DNA of 64,000 nucleotides from Yamagishiella unicocca (Eukaryota; Chlorophyta; Chlorophyceae; Chlamydomonadales; Volvocaceae), in assembly GCA_003116995.1 (NCBI GenBank), contig BDSL01000090.1:62001-126000 (forward strand), given 5' to 3'. Under the pieces are notes generated by a model. That model saw only the letters and a program-made list of their open reading frames with translations. It did not search any database and had not been told where the DNA came from. The translations under genes were made by a program, and so were the position numbers. Of this stretch, positions 41,001-53,200 are shown one piece after another (within the stretch, counting starts at the first letter, position 1; every line of letters begins with the position of its first letter).

Positions 41001-44000
41001 CCTAATCGCGCATATGCACAACACACCTGCTTCCGGAACGCAAACCCTCGGTTGTGGTAGAAATCCGCGTTTCCCGGCTCCAGCCGGATTGCGGTCGTGA
41101 AGTCTTCAACAGCGCCAGCGAAATCCTGCGGCGGAGTCACCCAGCAGCCAAACACGAGGACAGCTTCACTGACCAACGCCTTCCAGCCGACCACGGAGCA
41201 TTTGGGCAGAGGCCGCCGGCGACAATCTCGGCCCACGCGGTCCGTCGCAGGCGCGGCTCGCCCGCCCAGATTCAACATCCGCGCCCTCTCTCTCTCCATA
41301 CCCAACCAGGCAAGCACCATTTCCCCGCAGGCAGTTGGTTCACTTGGTTATCATCTACTTGACCCTTATTGGCTGAAAGTTGTACAATGCTTAAGGCAAT
41401 AGTATCACAGCGCTGCCATAGCATTACTGGTGAAATATTGTGTTCGGGATCTAAGATTTACTTCCTAACTGTAATCTATTGTAGTTAAAGCAAATTGAAT
41501 CCATAGGCTTGGACACGTGCCGCCACTCGCCTGGAGGCGATCCCGCGTGATGCCCCGGTTGTAGTGCGCATAGGAGCTCTGTGGGTCCGCCACCAGCGCC
41601 TGCGTGTAGTCATCCACCGCAGCCACCAGCTCCCCAAGCTGCGTGGCGCCAGGAGGAAAGGGACGAGAGGGCGGAAAGGGGTGAAGTGGGGGAAGGAAAG
41701 GGGTGAAGATGGGGGAGGAAAGGGACGAGAGGGAGGAAAGGGGTGAAGATGGGGGAGGAAAGGGGTGAAGATGGGGGAGGAAAGGGGTGAAGATGGGGGA
41801 GGAAAGGGGTGTAGAGGGGGGAGGAAAGGAGTGAATGGGGGGAAGGGGTGGAGAAGGGGGAGGAAGGTGGGTCCTACGCCCGCTGGGAGGCCTGCGCAAC
41901 GGGCTCACCCTGTCATACGTAAAGCCCCGGTTGAAGAGCGTCTTGAAGTGGGAGTGATCCAGCTCCAGGGCTCGCGTGTACTCCCGCACGGCCTCCATCA
42001 GCTTGCCCTGCTGCCGCAGCGCGAACGCTCGCGTGTTGAACTGCTCAATAGCCTTGTGCCTGCAAGACAGAATCGCGGGTTGAGGATTTCTAAGTTCAAC
42101 ACAAGGGCACGTGCTTGTGCGAGCATTCTAACAGGGCATGGCGAGTAGCAAGGCAGGGTGCTGACAACAGGCATTGCGGAGGCGAAACGGCTACTTCACA
42201 AGGTGAACCATAACATGCCGCGAGGCCAGGATAACATGCCGCGCAGCCTTCCAGGATACCACGTCTAAGCTAAGATCGCTTTCTCAACTCCACATCCTGA
42301 CGCGCAAACGCCATGCCGCGCTCGGCTACTTCACACGTGACAACGTTTGCGAAAACAATGTGATCGGGAGGTTTTATGGTTTTGGGGTTTCCATGGGTTT
42401 TATGTACGGAAAAGATGAACTGGTTCAAAACCCCTAAACTGGTTGTTAGGGTGTTATTCTGAATCTGGACTCCTAAAACAAGTTCACGCAGCTCGTGTCA
42501 CGCCTCGCGACCCGCGTTTCCATCAGAGTCTGAACACACCTACCAAACAAACCGCACTGTACTCTTGCGCAAAGCACCCACACCATCAATGCGCGCACAT
42601 TAGCACCTCCAGCAACAGAGTCGAAGGGCCGCCGCGTTGCTCCCGGGGGGTCCACGTGTCGCATGACGGCCGCCCCCCCGCCCCATCGCCCTCCCCGCAC
42701 GCAGGCATCAGCGCGGGCACACCGCACCCACGTGCGCCCAGCTACCGCTATCAACTGACAGTACGTATACAAATACACACTAACCCCCCGACCCACATCT
42801 CGTCCCCTCCCCAACCCCCCCCACACGGGCGCATTAGCACACGCCATCCCACCCACCTGCTGTTCTGGTCCGCCGCGTCTGAGGCTGCGCTGGAGGAGGT
42901 GGACGGCCGGGACATCTCCAGGGCCGCTGCCATGCCCCCGTGACCGCCAACGACCCATGGGTCCAAGCCAGCGACGCTCTCGCCCGCATCGACCAAGCCA
43001 CCACCCTCGCCGCTGCTGCCTGTGCCAAAGCTGTCGCCCGCATCGACACCTCCCAATGCGGCATCGACACCTCCCGATGCGACACCGGCGCTGTGCAGCG
43101 CCTGCGCGAGTTCCTGCAGGTGGTGCTGCCTTCGTTGCTCCGCGTGGATGGCAGACGCCTGCACGTCCGCGTCCAGCTCGCCCCCGCTGGGCTCCATGAT
43201 GAGGCCGCCGCCGCCGCCTTGCCCCTGCTGCGGCAGCAGTGCAGGTGGCGCCGGTGGTGGAGCTGGAGCAGGAGCTGGTGCGCCCGGCTCGTCGACGACC
43301 CACGCCGGCTGCGCCAGTGCCGCTTGGTGCCGCGCCTCTTGCTGCGACTGCCCATGCCCACGCTCATGCTGCTGTTGCGGAGGCGTCGTCGTCGCGGCTG
43401 CCGCCGGAGCCGCCGCCGCCGTGGCTGCCGCCGGAGGAGCGCTGCGGGCGTCGCGCAGATGAGCGCTGCGGGCGTTGTGTGAGGCGGTGCTGCTGCTGCC
43501 CGGAGTCGCGGGGTCCCTCTGCAAGCAACGCTCGAGGGGGCTCGGGGACCGCAGCTCACGCGCCAACGCAGCCGGCGACAGCCCCACGACACCACGGGCG
43601 TTGCGGCCAGGGGGCTGCACGTGCCGCTGCTGCTGCTGGGTCCGCACCGAGGCCTGAAGCCGCGCCTGCTGCGGGCGGTGCTGCTGCTGCGGGAGCTGTT
43701 CGGCGCGCTGACCAGGCGCCCGCACAGCTCCCTTGGGCGTCCGCGCACGGCCGTGGCTCAGACCCTGCTCCTGGACCTCGCGCAAGACGCCGTGAGACCC
43801 CCGCGGGATGTCATCAGGCGACGCCTGCTGCTGGTGCTGCGCCTGCAACGCCGCCTGCTCGTCCTGCTCGTGCTTCTGGGCCGCGACAAACATGCTCTGC
43901 AGCTGCTCCAGGACGAGCTCGTCCTCGGCCTGCTGCTGCTGTTGTTGCTGCTGCCGCTGCGCCTGCTGGTGCAGGTGCAGGGCGTTGGTGTCCTTCAGCA

Positions 44001-45577
44001 CAGCCAGCAGGTGCGAAGAGCCGCCTGACGCCAGCTGCTTGCCCTGGCCGGCCTCGGACAGGTTCCGATCCGCCGCTGCTTCAGACGCATCGCCCGGCCG
44101 GGGCTCCAGCCACGATCCCAACGAGTCGTGCACGGACGGCTCTTGCCGCGGAGTCGACGCACCGTGGGCGCCTCCTGTTTCGCCGCCGCCGTTCAGCACC
44201 CTGTGCCGCTGATGATGCGCATGGCTCCGGCCAAGCTCGCCGTGTTGTTGCTGGTCTTGCAGTAATACCCTGTCTTGGGAGTGGGCGCGGACGGGGCCCC
44301 CGGCCTCTGCCGGGTGCGCTGTGAAGTGCGAGACGTGGGCGACGGAGTGGGGGTTGCTGTTCGCGCGCACTGCGGCACCCGCACCCGCGGGCCAGCGGGC
44401 AGCGCCTTCATGTCCGTGGACCGGCCCCCCTGGAGCCGGGTACGCCCCGATGTATGCGTCGACCACCCTGATTGAAGCGCCAGAGGCGCATGCAATGCCG
44501 GACTCCTCGTCTGCTAATGAGGCAGGGGCGTCGGAGGTCGTGGACTGCGGCGTAGTGCTCCAGGGTGAGTTGGTGGAGTTGCGCCGGTCCCAGCCCGCAG
44601 CCGACATGTCGGAGATGGACGTTGCGTTGGACAGCACGTGCCCATCGGCCGCATACTGGAATAGGTGGTACGGTAGGAGGTGGGGGTGCGAGTGTGGGTT
44701 GGCATGCAGGAGCGCGGCTGCTGCTGCATCAGCCGCGGCGCCCAATGAGCTTGCCAATTGCTGGTCCTGCTGCCGAGGACGCCTTGGCCCCTTCGACGCC
44801 TGTTGGTCAAGCTCGAGCGCGGCGCTGAAGTCCTCTGGGGGGATCAGAGACAGGCCAGGGGGCGTTAGGGTAGAGAAAGGCAGAATTATCCGTAGCACAG
44901 TACAACTCTATACATTTTGCCCAGGGACGGACCGATTGCCCATTTCGACAGTGACCACTAGCGAAGGGTTTACGCACCTATTGCCTGCGCAAAGCTTCCT
45001 TTGGCGCTGAAGCAAACTGCTCTATTGTAAAGGGCCTTGTGATGGTGTGGCTCCTGTTGTAGAACTGCGGTGTAGCACTGGATTGCGTCGTCGATATGTT
45101 GCTGCCGCTCGAGGATTGTACCACGGTAAAACAGAGCATCTACATTCGTGGGCTCAAAAACTAGTAAACGATTGTAGTCCGCTAGCGCGGCGTCGTCCTC
45201 TCCTGCGGTTCAGGACAAAGAAGCAGGTTTTGCACAACGCCTTAAGACATTCCGGCAAGTCAGGGCCCTTCCTACCCTTCGCAAATAACACCAAAAGTGT
45301 GCCTTTATTTGCTGACCGCTAACTACTGGCGGTCATACACAACGCTCATTGCGCGAAATACGCAACACGGCCGTCACACAGACTTACCAAGCATCCGGTA
45401 GCTCTGCGCACGCAGGCGCATCGCCAATGTATGCTTAGGATTTGAAAGCAGCTTCTCCGTGCATTCGTTGATGAGGCGGTGATAGTCACGGGTAATCGTC
45501 CTCCGGCCATTTCCGCCCGGTAGCCCTCGGGCCACAATGGCACCATTTGGCACAGGACCACGCTGCTCTGACACCAT
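38082..45577 (-). CDS. TPR-repeat protein with long low-complexity inserts (~1,397 aa, 11 exons)
   Basis: A tetratricopeptide-repeat scaffold, probably for protein-protein contacts; partners unknown. Exons on the - strand: 45577-45388, 45202-44978, 44834-42857, 42059-41909, 41638-41531, 41125-41027, 40720-40604, 40366-40275, 39920-39695, 39358-39245, 38975-38082; the sum is 4,194 nt. Residues about 30-160 hold the first TPRs (ALADYNRLLVFEP, NVDALFYRGTILERQQHIDD, AIEDFSAALELD). Residues about 160-798 are a Gln/Ala/Gly/Ser-rich insert with polyGln runs. Residues about 798-1150 carry about eight more TPRs in strict 34-residue register (AVDDYTQALVADP, AVEDFTTAIRLEP, AIQDYTNAVILNP, AIDDYTKALEMEP, AVADYDVVLSFEP). 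The tail to 1,397 is Ala/Ser/Gly-rich, with long Gln runs just before Arg/Pro-rich ends. The register of consecutive repeats supports each splice choice. The junction after residue 884 uses a GC donor. I could not match it to a named TPR family. Confidence 0.9.
39501..39565 (+). repeat. Dispersed intronic repeat, partial copy 4, locally amplified (TPR gene intron)
   Basis: The core CTCCAGCATGCATCTC is repeated about four times in tandem, then CTAACGTACGTAAC. It shares the CTCCAGCATGCA(T/C)CTC core with the POT1 intron copies. It lies in intron 39359-39694 of the oppositely transcribed TPR gene, in the same orientation as the other copies. Confidence 0.7.
41694..41875 (+). repeat. Purine-only minisatellite in a TPR-gene intron
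   Basis: About seven to nine copies of a 20-22 bp unit (GGAGGAAAGGGGTGAAGATG) with variants, almost pure purine on the + strand and so pyrimidine in the transcript. It fills most of the intron 41639-41908 and could act as an extended polypyrimidine tract for the acceptor at 41638 (inference). Confidence 0.85.
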
Positions 45578-48500
45578 GAGCAGTGCTACACCTCCGGCGA
45601 TGGCCGCTCTACTCCAGAAGTCATGTCAACATTCAAAGAGCGCGAAGCCGCCAGCGCATGCTTCTACAACTAACGTTGCAAGTCCATAATGCTTGTGGCA
45701 TCAGGTCTTCCGAGTAAGGTGTAAATAGTGGCGACTTTCTTCCAGGACAAAGGAGCGACAGAAGGCAGGCCTAGCACAGGAGTGTCCGCTAGCAGTGTCG
45801 CCGAGGCTGCGCCAACCCGTTATACATGAAAGCTATACGACGATATCTAAGATGAGGCCACAGGGCTATACTGACAATTCGCCGTACCGACAGACGTACA
45901 GTTTGGCACGCCCAGTGTAATATCTTCGGGCAGGCCACACGGCAGAAGGAAGAAAACTGAGCTCGAAATATCCACCTTGTCGGCTGGACAATAATCTATG
46001 GGCTTTGCACTAGTCTTCCCACGACACTACAAGCTCCTGGTCGTTACAACAGTCGCACCTCCCCGGACAAGAGTTGATTTATGAGGGCTTTGCGGTCACG
46101 CATAGCCAGCCGCTCGACGCGGTGATGGCCCTGCGCGGCCAGTTGCGCGTGACACCACGGTTTATAAGTTTGATAAACCCGGTGTGTTTAAAGGCTTCAT
46201 GGACAGTATACCACATTGTTCTCCGTATACCAAGCTACCTCTTCCTCGGCGATGCGAGTTGACGGCCTCAGTGGACGCCAACCGGTGCAAGTTAGGCCTT
46301 CGGCCGGGCCCCGTCATGTCACTTAATCAAAGCACCACATGTATTTTATTTGCAACACCGAGGAAGAGGTTGCTTAACAGCCCACTATTTACGATATTGC
46401 GACTCGGGAATGCGACTCACCCCACCCATATCCGTACCCGCATCTGTCAATGAACGCCCGGTGCAACGCCCCAAGCAAAACCTGCTGTGAGCGAAAAACA
46501 AAACGACATTAATCCATGCTCGCCCTCCACACGGCGCAGCGCCTGTGCGTCGCCCACGCCATACCCCATGACCGTTCTGGGTGGCACATCTGGTCCCGTG
46601 GTCCCTAGCTGCACCCCGACGCGGTCGCCTCGGTGTGGTTGCAAGGACGTCGACCGATGAATAACTCCTGACTGGGAGTTATTGACGTCCACCCAGTCAA
46701 ACCCAAGCATCTACAATTGTTTGCAACCATGTCCTGGAGCACATCGCCTGACATTGAGGAAGACGCAGGAGACAGATGTAGCGGGACAGCAGCCGGATAC
46801 ACCGAGCCGATTGAAAGGGCCACAGAAAGGGCCCAACACACAGACAGCAAGGCCCAGCCGCGCTTGACTAGTCACGCAACATCCCCTGGAGTAACTGCTT
46901 GGCGCTGCTGGGGCCAACTGCTTGCCTGGCCACGCCAGGGCCCCACTACATGGGGCCTTACTTCAGACTCACTTTGTTAGGGCCGGCGAGCCACACTCTT
47001 GCTCTTTAGCCACACATGCAATGTTCATTGCCACTGGCATAAGACCTGGCGCCACCAGTCATTCCCGGGCTATGCAGGTTGCAGTGGGTTCCAGTGGGTT
47101 CCAGACGGTGTGACGTGGGCCACGTCCCCACTAGGCAAATGTAGTTCGTACACGCCAACTGGAGTTCGTAACAGAAGGTGTTCGACGCCAGAATCTGCGA
47201 AATGCGCTATGAATGTGTGTTAATGTGCCGCTGAGCTGTGAACACGTGTGCAAGTGTTTGGGAAAACAGACGTCGCACGGAATACAGCGACCGAATAATT
47301 GACCATACGTTTGCAGCCACACGCAGGGCAGTAGTAGTCATGGATTACACGATGCCACCTTGAAAATGGTATGATAACACTGAAGTTACGCCAAGACAGA
47401 TACGACAGGCACACACAATGAAATGTTTTTACCGTTCTTCAGGTTCCAAACACCTGTAAAGATTATGTACAAGTTAAGCAAAATGGAAGCGCTAAAACAG
47501 GCCCGTAAGCGTAGTCGATAGATCCGTACAGCACAGTTTTAACATCATCAAACTCAGCGCTGGTGTATCGATGGTTGGTAAATTAAAAATGGTTAGCATG
47601 TTAGGACGGTTAGCAAGTTGAAATGGTCAGCAAGTTGAAGTCGAATAAAAATAGTACAGTGGCAACAGAGTGGGCTTATCAGCACAGAAAAGTCCGACGA
47701 CCCAATGCTGGATCCACACCGTACAGTCCCTGTGACGAGGCGTGAATGGGGCTGCGAGGAGACGTCACCGCCTTACGCTTCTCGGAGGCCCTCTCCCCAG
47801 TTCCAGTAGTTTACGGCCACCACAACCTGCTTTGGCAACAGGCCGCAGTGTGGCGTAACACCCGAGACCACAACAGCACCAGGCAGTGTCCTCCAGTGTC
47901 AGGCGATACACCCAATAGCTTCATCTCTTAATAGCACGACATTCCAAAATCTGAAGCCCCCTGCAACAAGTATTGCTATCAAGCAGCGCCAACCAGCAGC
48001 GCCCCTTCAGAGCCACGCACGCGCTCATTTGCAGTGCTTTCACCGTGCCCTAGCACTGGCATAGCCGATCCACGGGCATTGGATATGGTTTCGGTGCCGC
48101 TCCACAGACACGAATCTGGAGCGCGACAGTTGGAGTGAAATATCTCGCGAGTGCGTTGTTGGTTACGGTGTGTTGGCCCTAAGTAACTGACGTCGTGGTG
48201 TATTGTCTGGTAGGTTACGGCTGTCAGTGGTAGCTGGCTCACAATCGGAGCCGAAGGGGTAGGGTGCGCACATCGGGCCCACGTAGCCTACGCCGCCTTA
48301 GCACGGCGGGATGCCATTTCTGGCATTGTCGGCCGAATGTGTCCTTCCTCGCGCACGAGGCAATGTGCCCGATGGTTCTACCTCTTGGCCTGGAACCCAC
48401 TGTAACGACACTGCCGAGCGTCTGTTTCCCCGCAAGTAACAGTGCACCTGTTGGCCGCGCTTCAGCCGGGAGTCAGGGATACCCGGGTCAGCACTTTATG

Positions 48501-50226
48501 ACGCTTTGGAACAGGTAGCGACCTGCGGCGCCGTCCCTGTCAACTGCCGAAAGCTATCAGACGATATAAGACAAAGTCCGTTACTCAGCGTTAAAGCACC
48601 GTACCCAACAACGCATTCACGAGATATTTTCCTCCAACCGTCGCGCTCAGATTTGCTTTTCTGGGAGCGGCACCGAAACCACGACTGATGCCCGCGAATC
48701 GACTATGCCGGTGCCGGGATGGCTTGGATCCTGGCGCAAGGCACCCGCTTGTGGCTGTTTGTGTTCGGTTGAGAGGCAGGAAAGCGCTAGATAGATCTTC
48801 GAGTGATCGCGTGTCGGCGATGCGGGTGGATTGCCGCCTACGGCCTGTGTAACGAACGGAAGATGCAAGCGATGCTTCATTTTATTTACAATCTTCGGTG
48901 CATGCCCCTGCCCCTTGCAGAGCTGGTTGAGGGCGCGGACCGGCCAAGTCGCCTGGTCGCCCCTTTCCCTGGCCAGCACCCTCGCGGGCACCCGACTGCT
49001 TGCTCCCTTCAGGTCATTAGTGCAACAGAATGATCGGGGCCATATGCTCTTAAACAATCAATGCAGGGCATCGGCCCCTCACAATTGCTGCAGGGAGCCG
49101 CCTGGATGCCGCGGTGCCCACTGGCGGGCTATCAAGCAACCTTAGCAGACACACGCATTTACGCATACAAGCATTTGCAATCCCGGATGTTCTTTAATAG
49201 TTGACGGCCGACGAGGGCCAACCGAGAAGGTAACCCCCAAATTTATAACGTCACAGGTGTCAAGAGTTGTTGGAATGAAGGAAGAGAGAAAAAGCGAGGT
49301 AAAAGCCCAAAGTCAACCGTCCCGTCTCCCCCGACGGCAGGTACAGCAGTCTTGACGCTCTGATGCGGCCGGGGCGTTTTTTATGCCCCTCTACCCCGGC
49401 CATATCAACAGCTTCAATCTACCGCCACAGCAACAGCATGTACGGAGCCGTGCACTTGGACCCTGTCCGCCGCGAGCTCGATATTTAAAGTCAAAAGTCA
49501 ACCGTCATGAATTCGAAGCAAGGCCCGGCCGGCAGATAGCGATACACCCAGCAAACGGTTCCGGTTGGGGCACGCACCCCGCCGCCTATAGTGCGCGCGT
49601 GGCTCCACCCGCGCCGAGGCCGAGCTGTGAAGCACGGACATCGTACCGTGTGCATACACACACAAGGTCACGTGTGCCATCCGCACCCACCGTGTCAAAC
49701 CCGACAGCACAATGCGTTCCCCCCAGCACCCCATCCCCACCCCGTCCCCTTGCAGACCCGTGCCCCTCCCTGCTGCGTGCATGCCCGCTCGGACCAAGTG
49801 CGGAAATCGCAACGAACGGCAATGTCGAGATCGCACCACAAGCTACACGGTCAGCGCGCACAGGCGCGCATGACGACGCCTGGCCGCACGCGGCACATAA
49901 ACACGCACGAACACGAACACAGACACGAACGCACGCACCACGAAACACCACAAACGCGCGCTCGCGCACAGCGTGCTCAGCGTGCGGGGTATGTATGCGG
50001 AACCTAACCCTGCCACGCTTGCGTCACGCCAATTGCGCAAAGTACAGTCAAAACTCTCTCAGTTGAGCAAACACATGCCAGACAGCCCTGCGCATGCCGG
50101 GCATCATTACAGGCGACGTCCAAGCGCGGCATCCGTGGTCGTCGCGAAACGGTGGTAAGGCCCGTAAGGACCTTCACGGGCGGCCTTGCCTCTCGAGGAG
50201 GTTGCCTGCCCGAAGCACCAAGGAGT
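45578..50226. other. Long intergenic stretch, less GC-rich, no recognisable gene
   Basis: Some 4.6 kb lie between the start of the TPR gene and the end of the pherophorin-like gene. I find only short open frames without domains or splice-consistent partners. One - strand frame (46605-46850) opens with a leader-like stretch (MLSVCWALSVALSIGSVYPA) and has several Cys, but has no supporting exon or motif. A CA/GA-rich stretch lies at about 49650-49960. The TPR-gene promoter should lie just above 45577. Confidence 0.5.
50107..50111 (-). terminator. Candidate polyadenylation signal for the pherophorin-like gene (TGTAA, - strand)
   Basis: TTACA on the + strand, about 115 bases downstream of the stop codon at 50227; a typical spacing for a short 3' UTR. 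Confidence 0.6.
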
Positions 50227-53200
50227 TCAGCGTTTCCGCATGAGCCCCAGAGAGTGCACGCACGTTGAAAACACGCTAGACGGGTCCAGCGCGCTGGGCG
50301 AGCTGTCTCGCGTCTTGGTGAAGAGCTCTTCTTGCGTCGACATCTTGAAGACGCTCACCTTGGACGAGCAGAGGATGTCTGTTGCCGTTACAAACAGTTG
50401 GAAGTTGGACGGCGCGTTGAGGTTCGTGATGAGCGTCGTCGCGGCGCTGGCTGTCATCTGTACCGTCACATTGTACTGCTTGTTTCCGTTGGCGAGGTTG
50501 CGCGTCGGACAGTTGTCTGGTAGAGCGAATTGGAGGTTGGATTCCCAACCGTAGACGGCGAAGATCGAGCGCAAGCCCTCAAGGAGGTTGTCGCACAGGA
50601 TGGGCAAAAGGTCAGTTGTGACCGAGCTACCCGCAAGGGTTGCAGGCGCCATCACGGCAATAATCCGGTTCTGGGGCAACGCCGGGTTCAATGGCGGCGG
50701 CGGCGGCGGCGGCCTCGGTCTTGGCGGCGGCGACCTGACGCCCCCTTGAGGCGATGGCGGCAGAGGTGACGGTGGGGGCGGTGGCGACTTCCGCGGCCTC
50801 TTCGGCGGCGGTGGCCGGGGCGGCTTCGGTGATGGAGGCCGTGGGGGCGGCGGGCGGCGACCCTTAGGCTGGAAGGGTGTCAGCGGCTCGTCCGGAGGGT
50901 TCGGTTCGTTCGGCGGCGGCGGTCCCATCGGCGGCGACTTTGGAGGAGGTGATGGCGGACGGCGGACGCGCGGTGCGAAAGGTAGGCCGGGCTCGTTCGG
51001 CGCTGTGGGCGACGGTGGCGGCGGCGATGGCTTCTTCGCCAGTGGCGGTCGCGGCGACGGCGGCGACGGCGGTGACGGCGGCGATGGCGGCCCTCGGCAG
51101 CAGAGTGCGGGGACGTCCGGGCACTTCTCAAAGTACTGAACACCGGTGGCTTGGATAGTTGTCGTGGAGCCGCAGGGCAGGCCCACTCGTACGACATATT
51201 CGTTGAACTCCGAGTTGAACGTCATGGCGAATGCGAGCGAGTGCCTGGGATCCGTAAACCCAACGGTCACAACCATGAAGTAGGCGATTGTGGCGCCCAT
51301 GCTGCAAACCGGCCCTTCATAAGGCCTGTGATCGAGGGCGTGGAGCGCAGCACGTATGGAAAGGGCGGGGGCAGTCAGGTAGGGTGGACGGAGAGGAAAG
51401 CACGAAACGAAACTCAGTAACGCCCAGCTTAGTAACGCCAAACCTAGTAACGCCGAGTCGAGCTTAGTAACGCCAAGCCGTGAATGGCCCTAATTAAATT
51501 GCGTGTTCCCTTCCTCTTCCGCCTGCCCTTCCGGACCCTGCTTAGGATATCAGTCAGCCGGCGCATAGTGACTCACCGGTTGAAGAAGGCGAGCTTGATT
51601 CTTAGGGCGTCAATCGCGGCTTGGCACATCCCCGGCGGGTAGGGCGTTGCAGACGATACCGTCATGATCATCGGGTCGCGGAAGGGAGGAGGGGGAGGCG
51701 GTGGGGGAGGCGGCGAGTTTGGAGGCGCGCGGTTTGGCGGCCACCGAGGAGGCGGCGATGGCGAGTTAGCGGGACCACCTGCACGTTTGAGGAGCAGTGA
51801 TACGGGGAAGGAGAGGGGCGCGAGGGTGAGGCGAGGTGGCGGGAAGGAGGTTCTGCAGAGGATCAAGGACTTCCAAGCATCCCTTACGGCCCACACGACC
51901 CAGTGCCGTACACACTATAGCGCCGCCACCCTCAACGCTCCCAGCGGCATCCACAACCGCAGCCGCACAATCGCTTGTCAGCCCTTTTCCAAACTCCGCA
52001 TGGCCAGCAGCCAAACTCACTTGGTGGGTCTGGCAGGATGACAGGTCGAGGCGGCGGCCGAGGGGGCGCAGCTCCGCAAACCTCAGACTTGACCGGGTAG
52101 TTGGAGTTGCGTACGTCCCAGTAGACATCCTCTTGGGAGCAGCTGGGGCTTCCAATGGCCAGAATACCCGTCCTGCAGTCCGGCTGCCAGATCAACAGCA
52201 TTCGGGACGGGGGGGGGGGAAAGAGAGAGAGAGAGAGACACCGTCAGTCAGAGCCAAGTGGTGGTAAAAAGGCAACGTCTGTGAGCGTTGGGTGGGTAAC
52301 GGTAACGGTAACGGGATCAGCACAAAACAACGCAATGACCGAAACGCCCTACGCATGTGACCAGTATGATGCACTCCTCTCCGGTTGCGCCCCGCATTAC
52401 TCACGTTCATGCGTGACAGCGCCGCGACCGCCAGGAAGGGGTTCCTGAAGTTGTTCCAGAAGGCTTGTCCCTCAGTGCCGTTGACAAAGGTGGTGTAGAC
52501 GCTCAGCTGCGTTGGCGTAATCTTGTCCAGCTCGCAGTACCACGATGTGGTGTTGAACGAGTACAAAAACATCATAGACCAGCGGAAGTTCAGGCAAGCC
52601 TCTTCCGGGGTGCTGCCTGGATAGTTGTAGCTGCGAGCGGAGAAACACGGGCGGCGCATGCGGACGGTCAGGACATCACGGTGCACTTCGAGCATCGCCC
52701 TTGGCAAGCCTCTCATGTGGATACTTAGTGCATCGCACAAATGGCGCAAGCCTAGTAAAAATGACATGGTAACGCGGCCTCTCTGGAGCGTCCGCACTTA
52801 CTAGAAGGCGCTGGCAGTGACGGAACAGGGAGGAGGCGGAGGCAGCGGGGGAGAAGGAGGAGATGGCGGCCAGTTCGGGTTCGGCGGCTTGGGAGGCGAG
52901 GGCGGACCCGGCGGAGGAGCCGGAGGCTTGGGGCACGAGAACTGGTCCAAGGTGTACCTGCGGCAGGCGAGTGGGCAAGTGAAGATCATCAAAGGGATCA
53001 ACCACACTGCAAGCGCCAACAAACGTTGCTCTTCGAAGTACTAGTGCGGGAGTAAAGACATCAGCTGCCATCGAATGGGCCTAAAAACTGAAGACGCTGT
53101 GAAAGCCAGCCGAGCCCGCTGGCATTCGACCCTGCTGGCATTCCAATCCCTGCCACTCACCAGCAACCGTCTTGTGAGAAGCTGCCGCCGAAGACGCAGA

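Noticed and set aside
42473..44324. Open frames of 276 and 304 codons (- strand) and 361 codons (+ strand) across the TPR insert
   Set aside because: Shadow frames of the GC-rich low-complexity exon 3. The chosen frame is the one that joins TPR sequence at both ends in phase.
53157..53163. In-frame stop at the end of pherophorin exon 3, which would end the gene there
   Set aside because: The TG|GTGAGT donor splices just before the stop, and the next exon continues in phase with Pro-rich linker and further modules. The same holds for the TA|GTAAGT at the end of exon 4.
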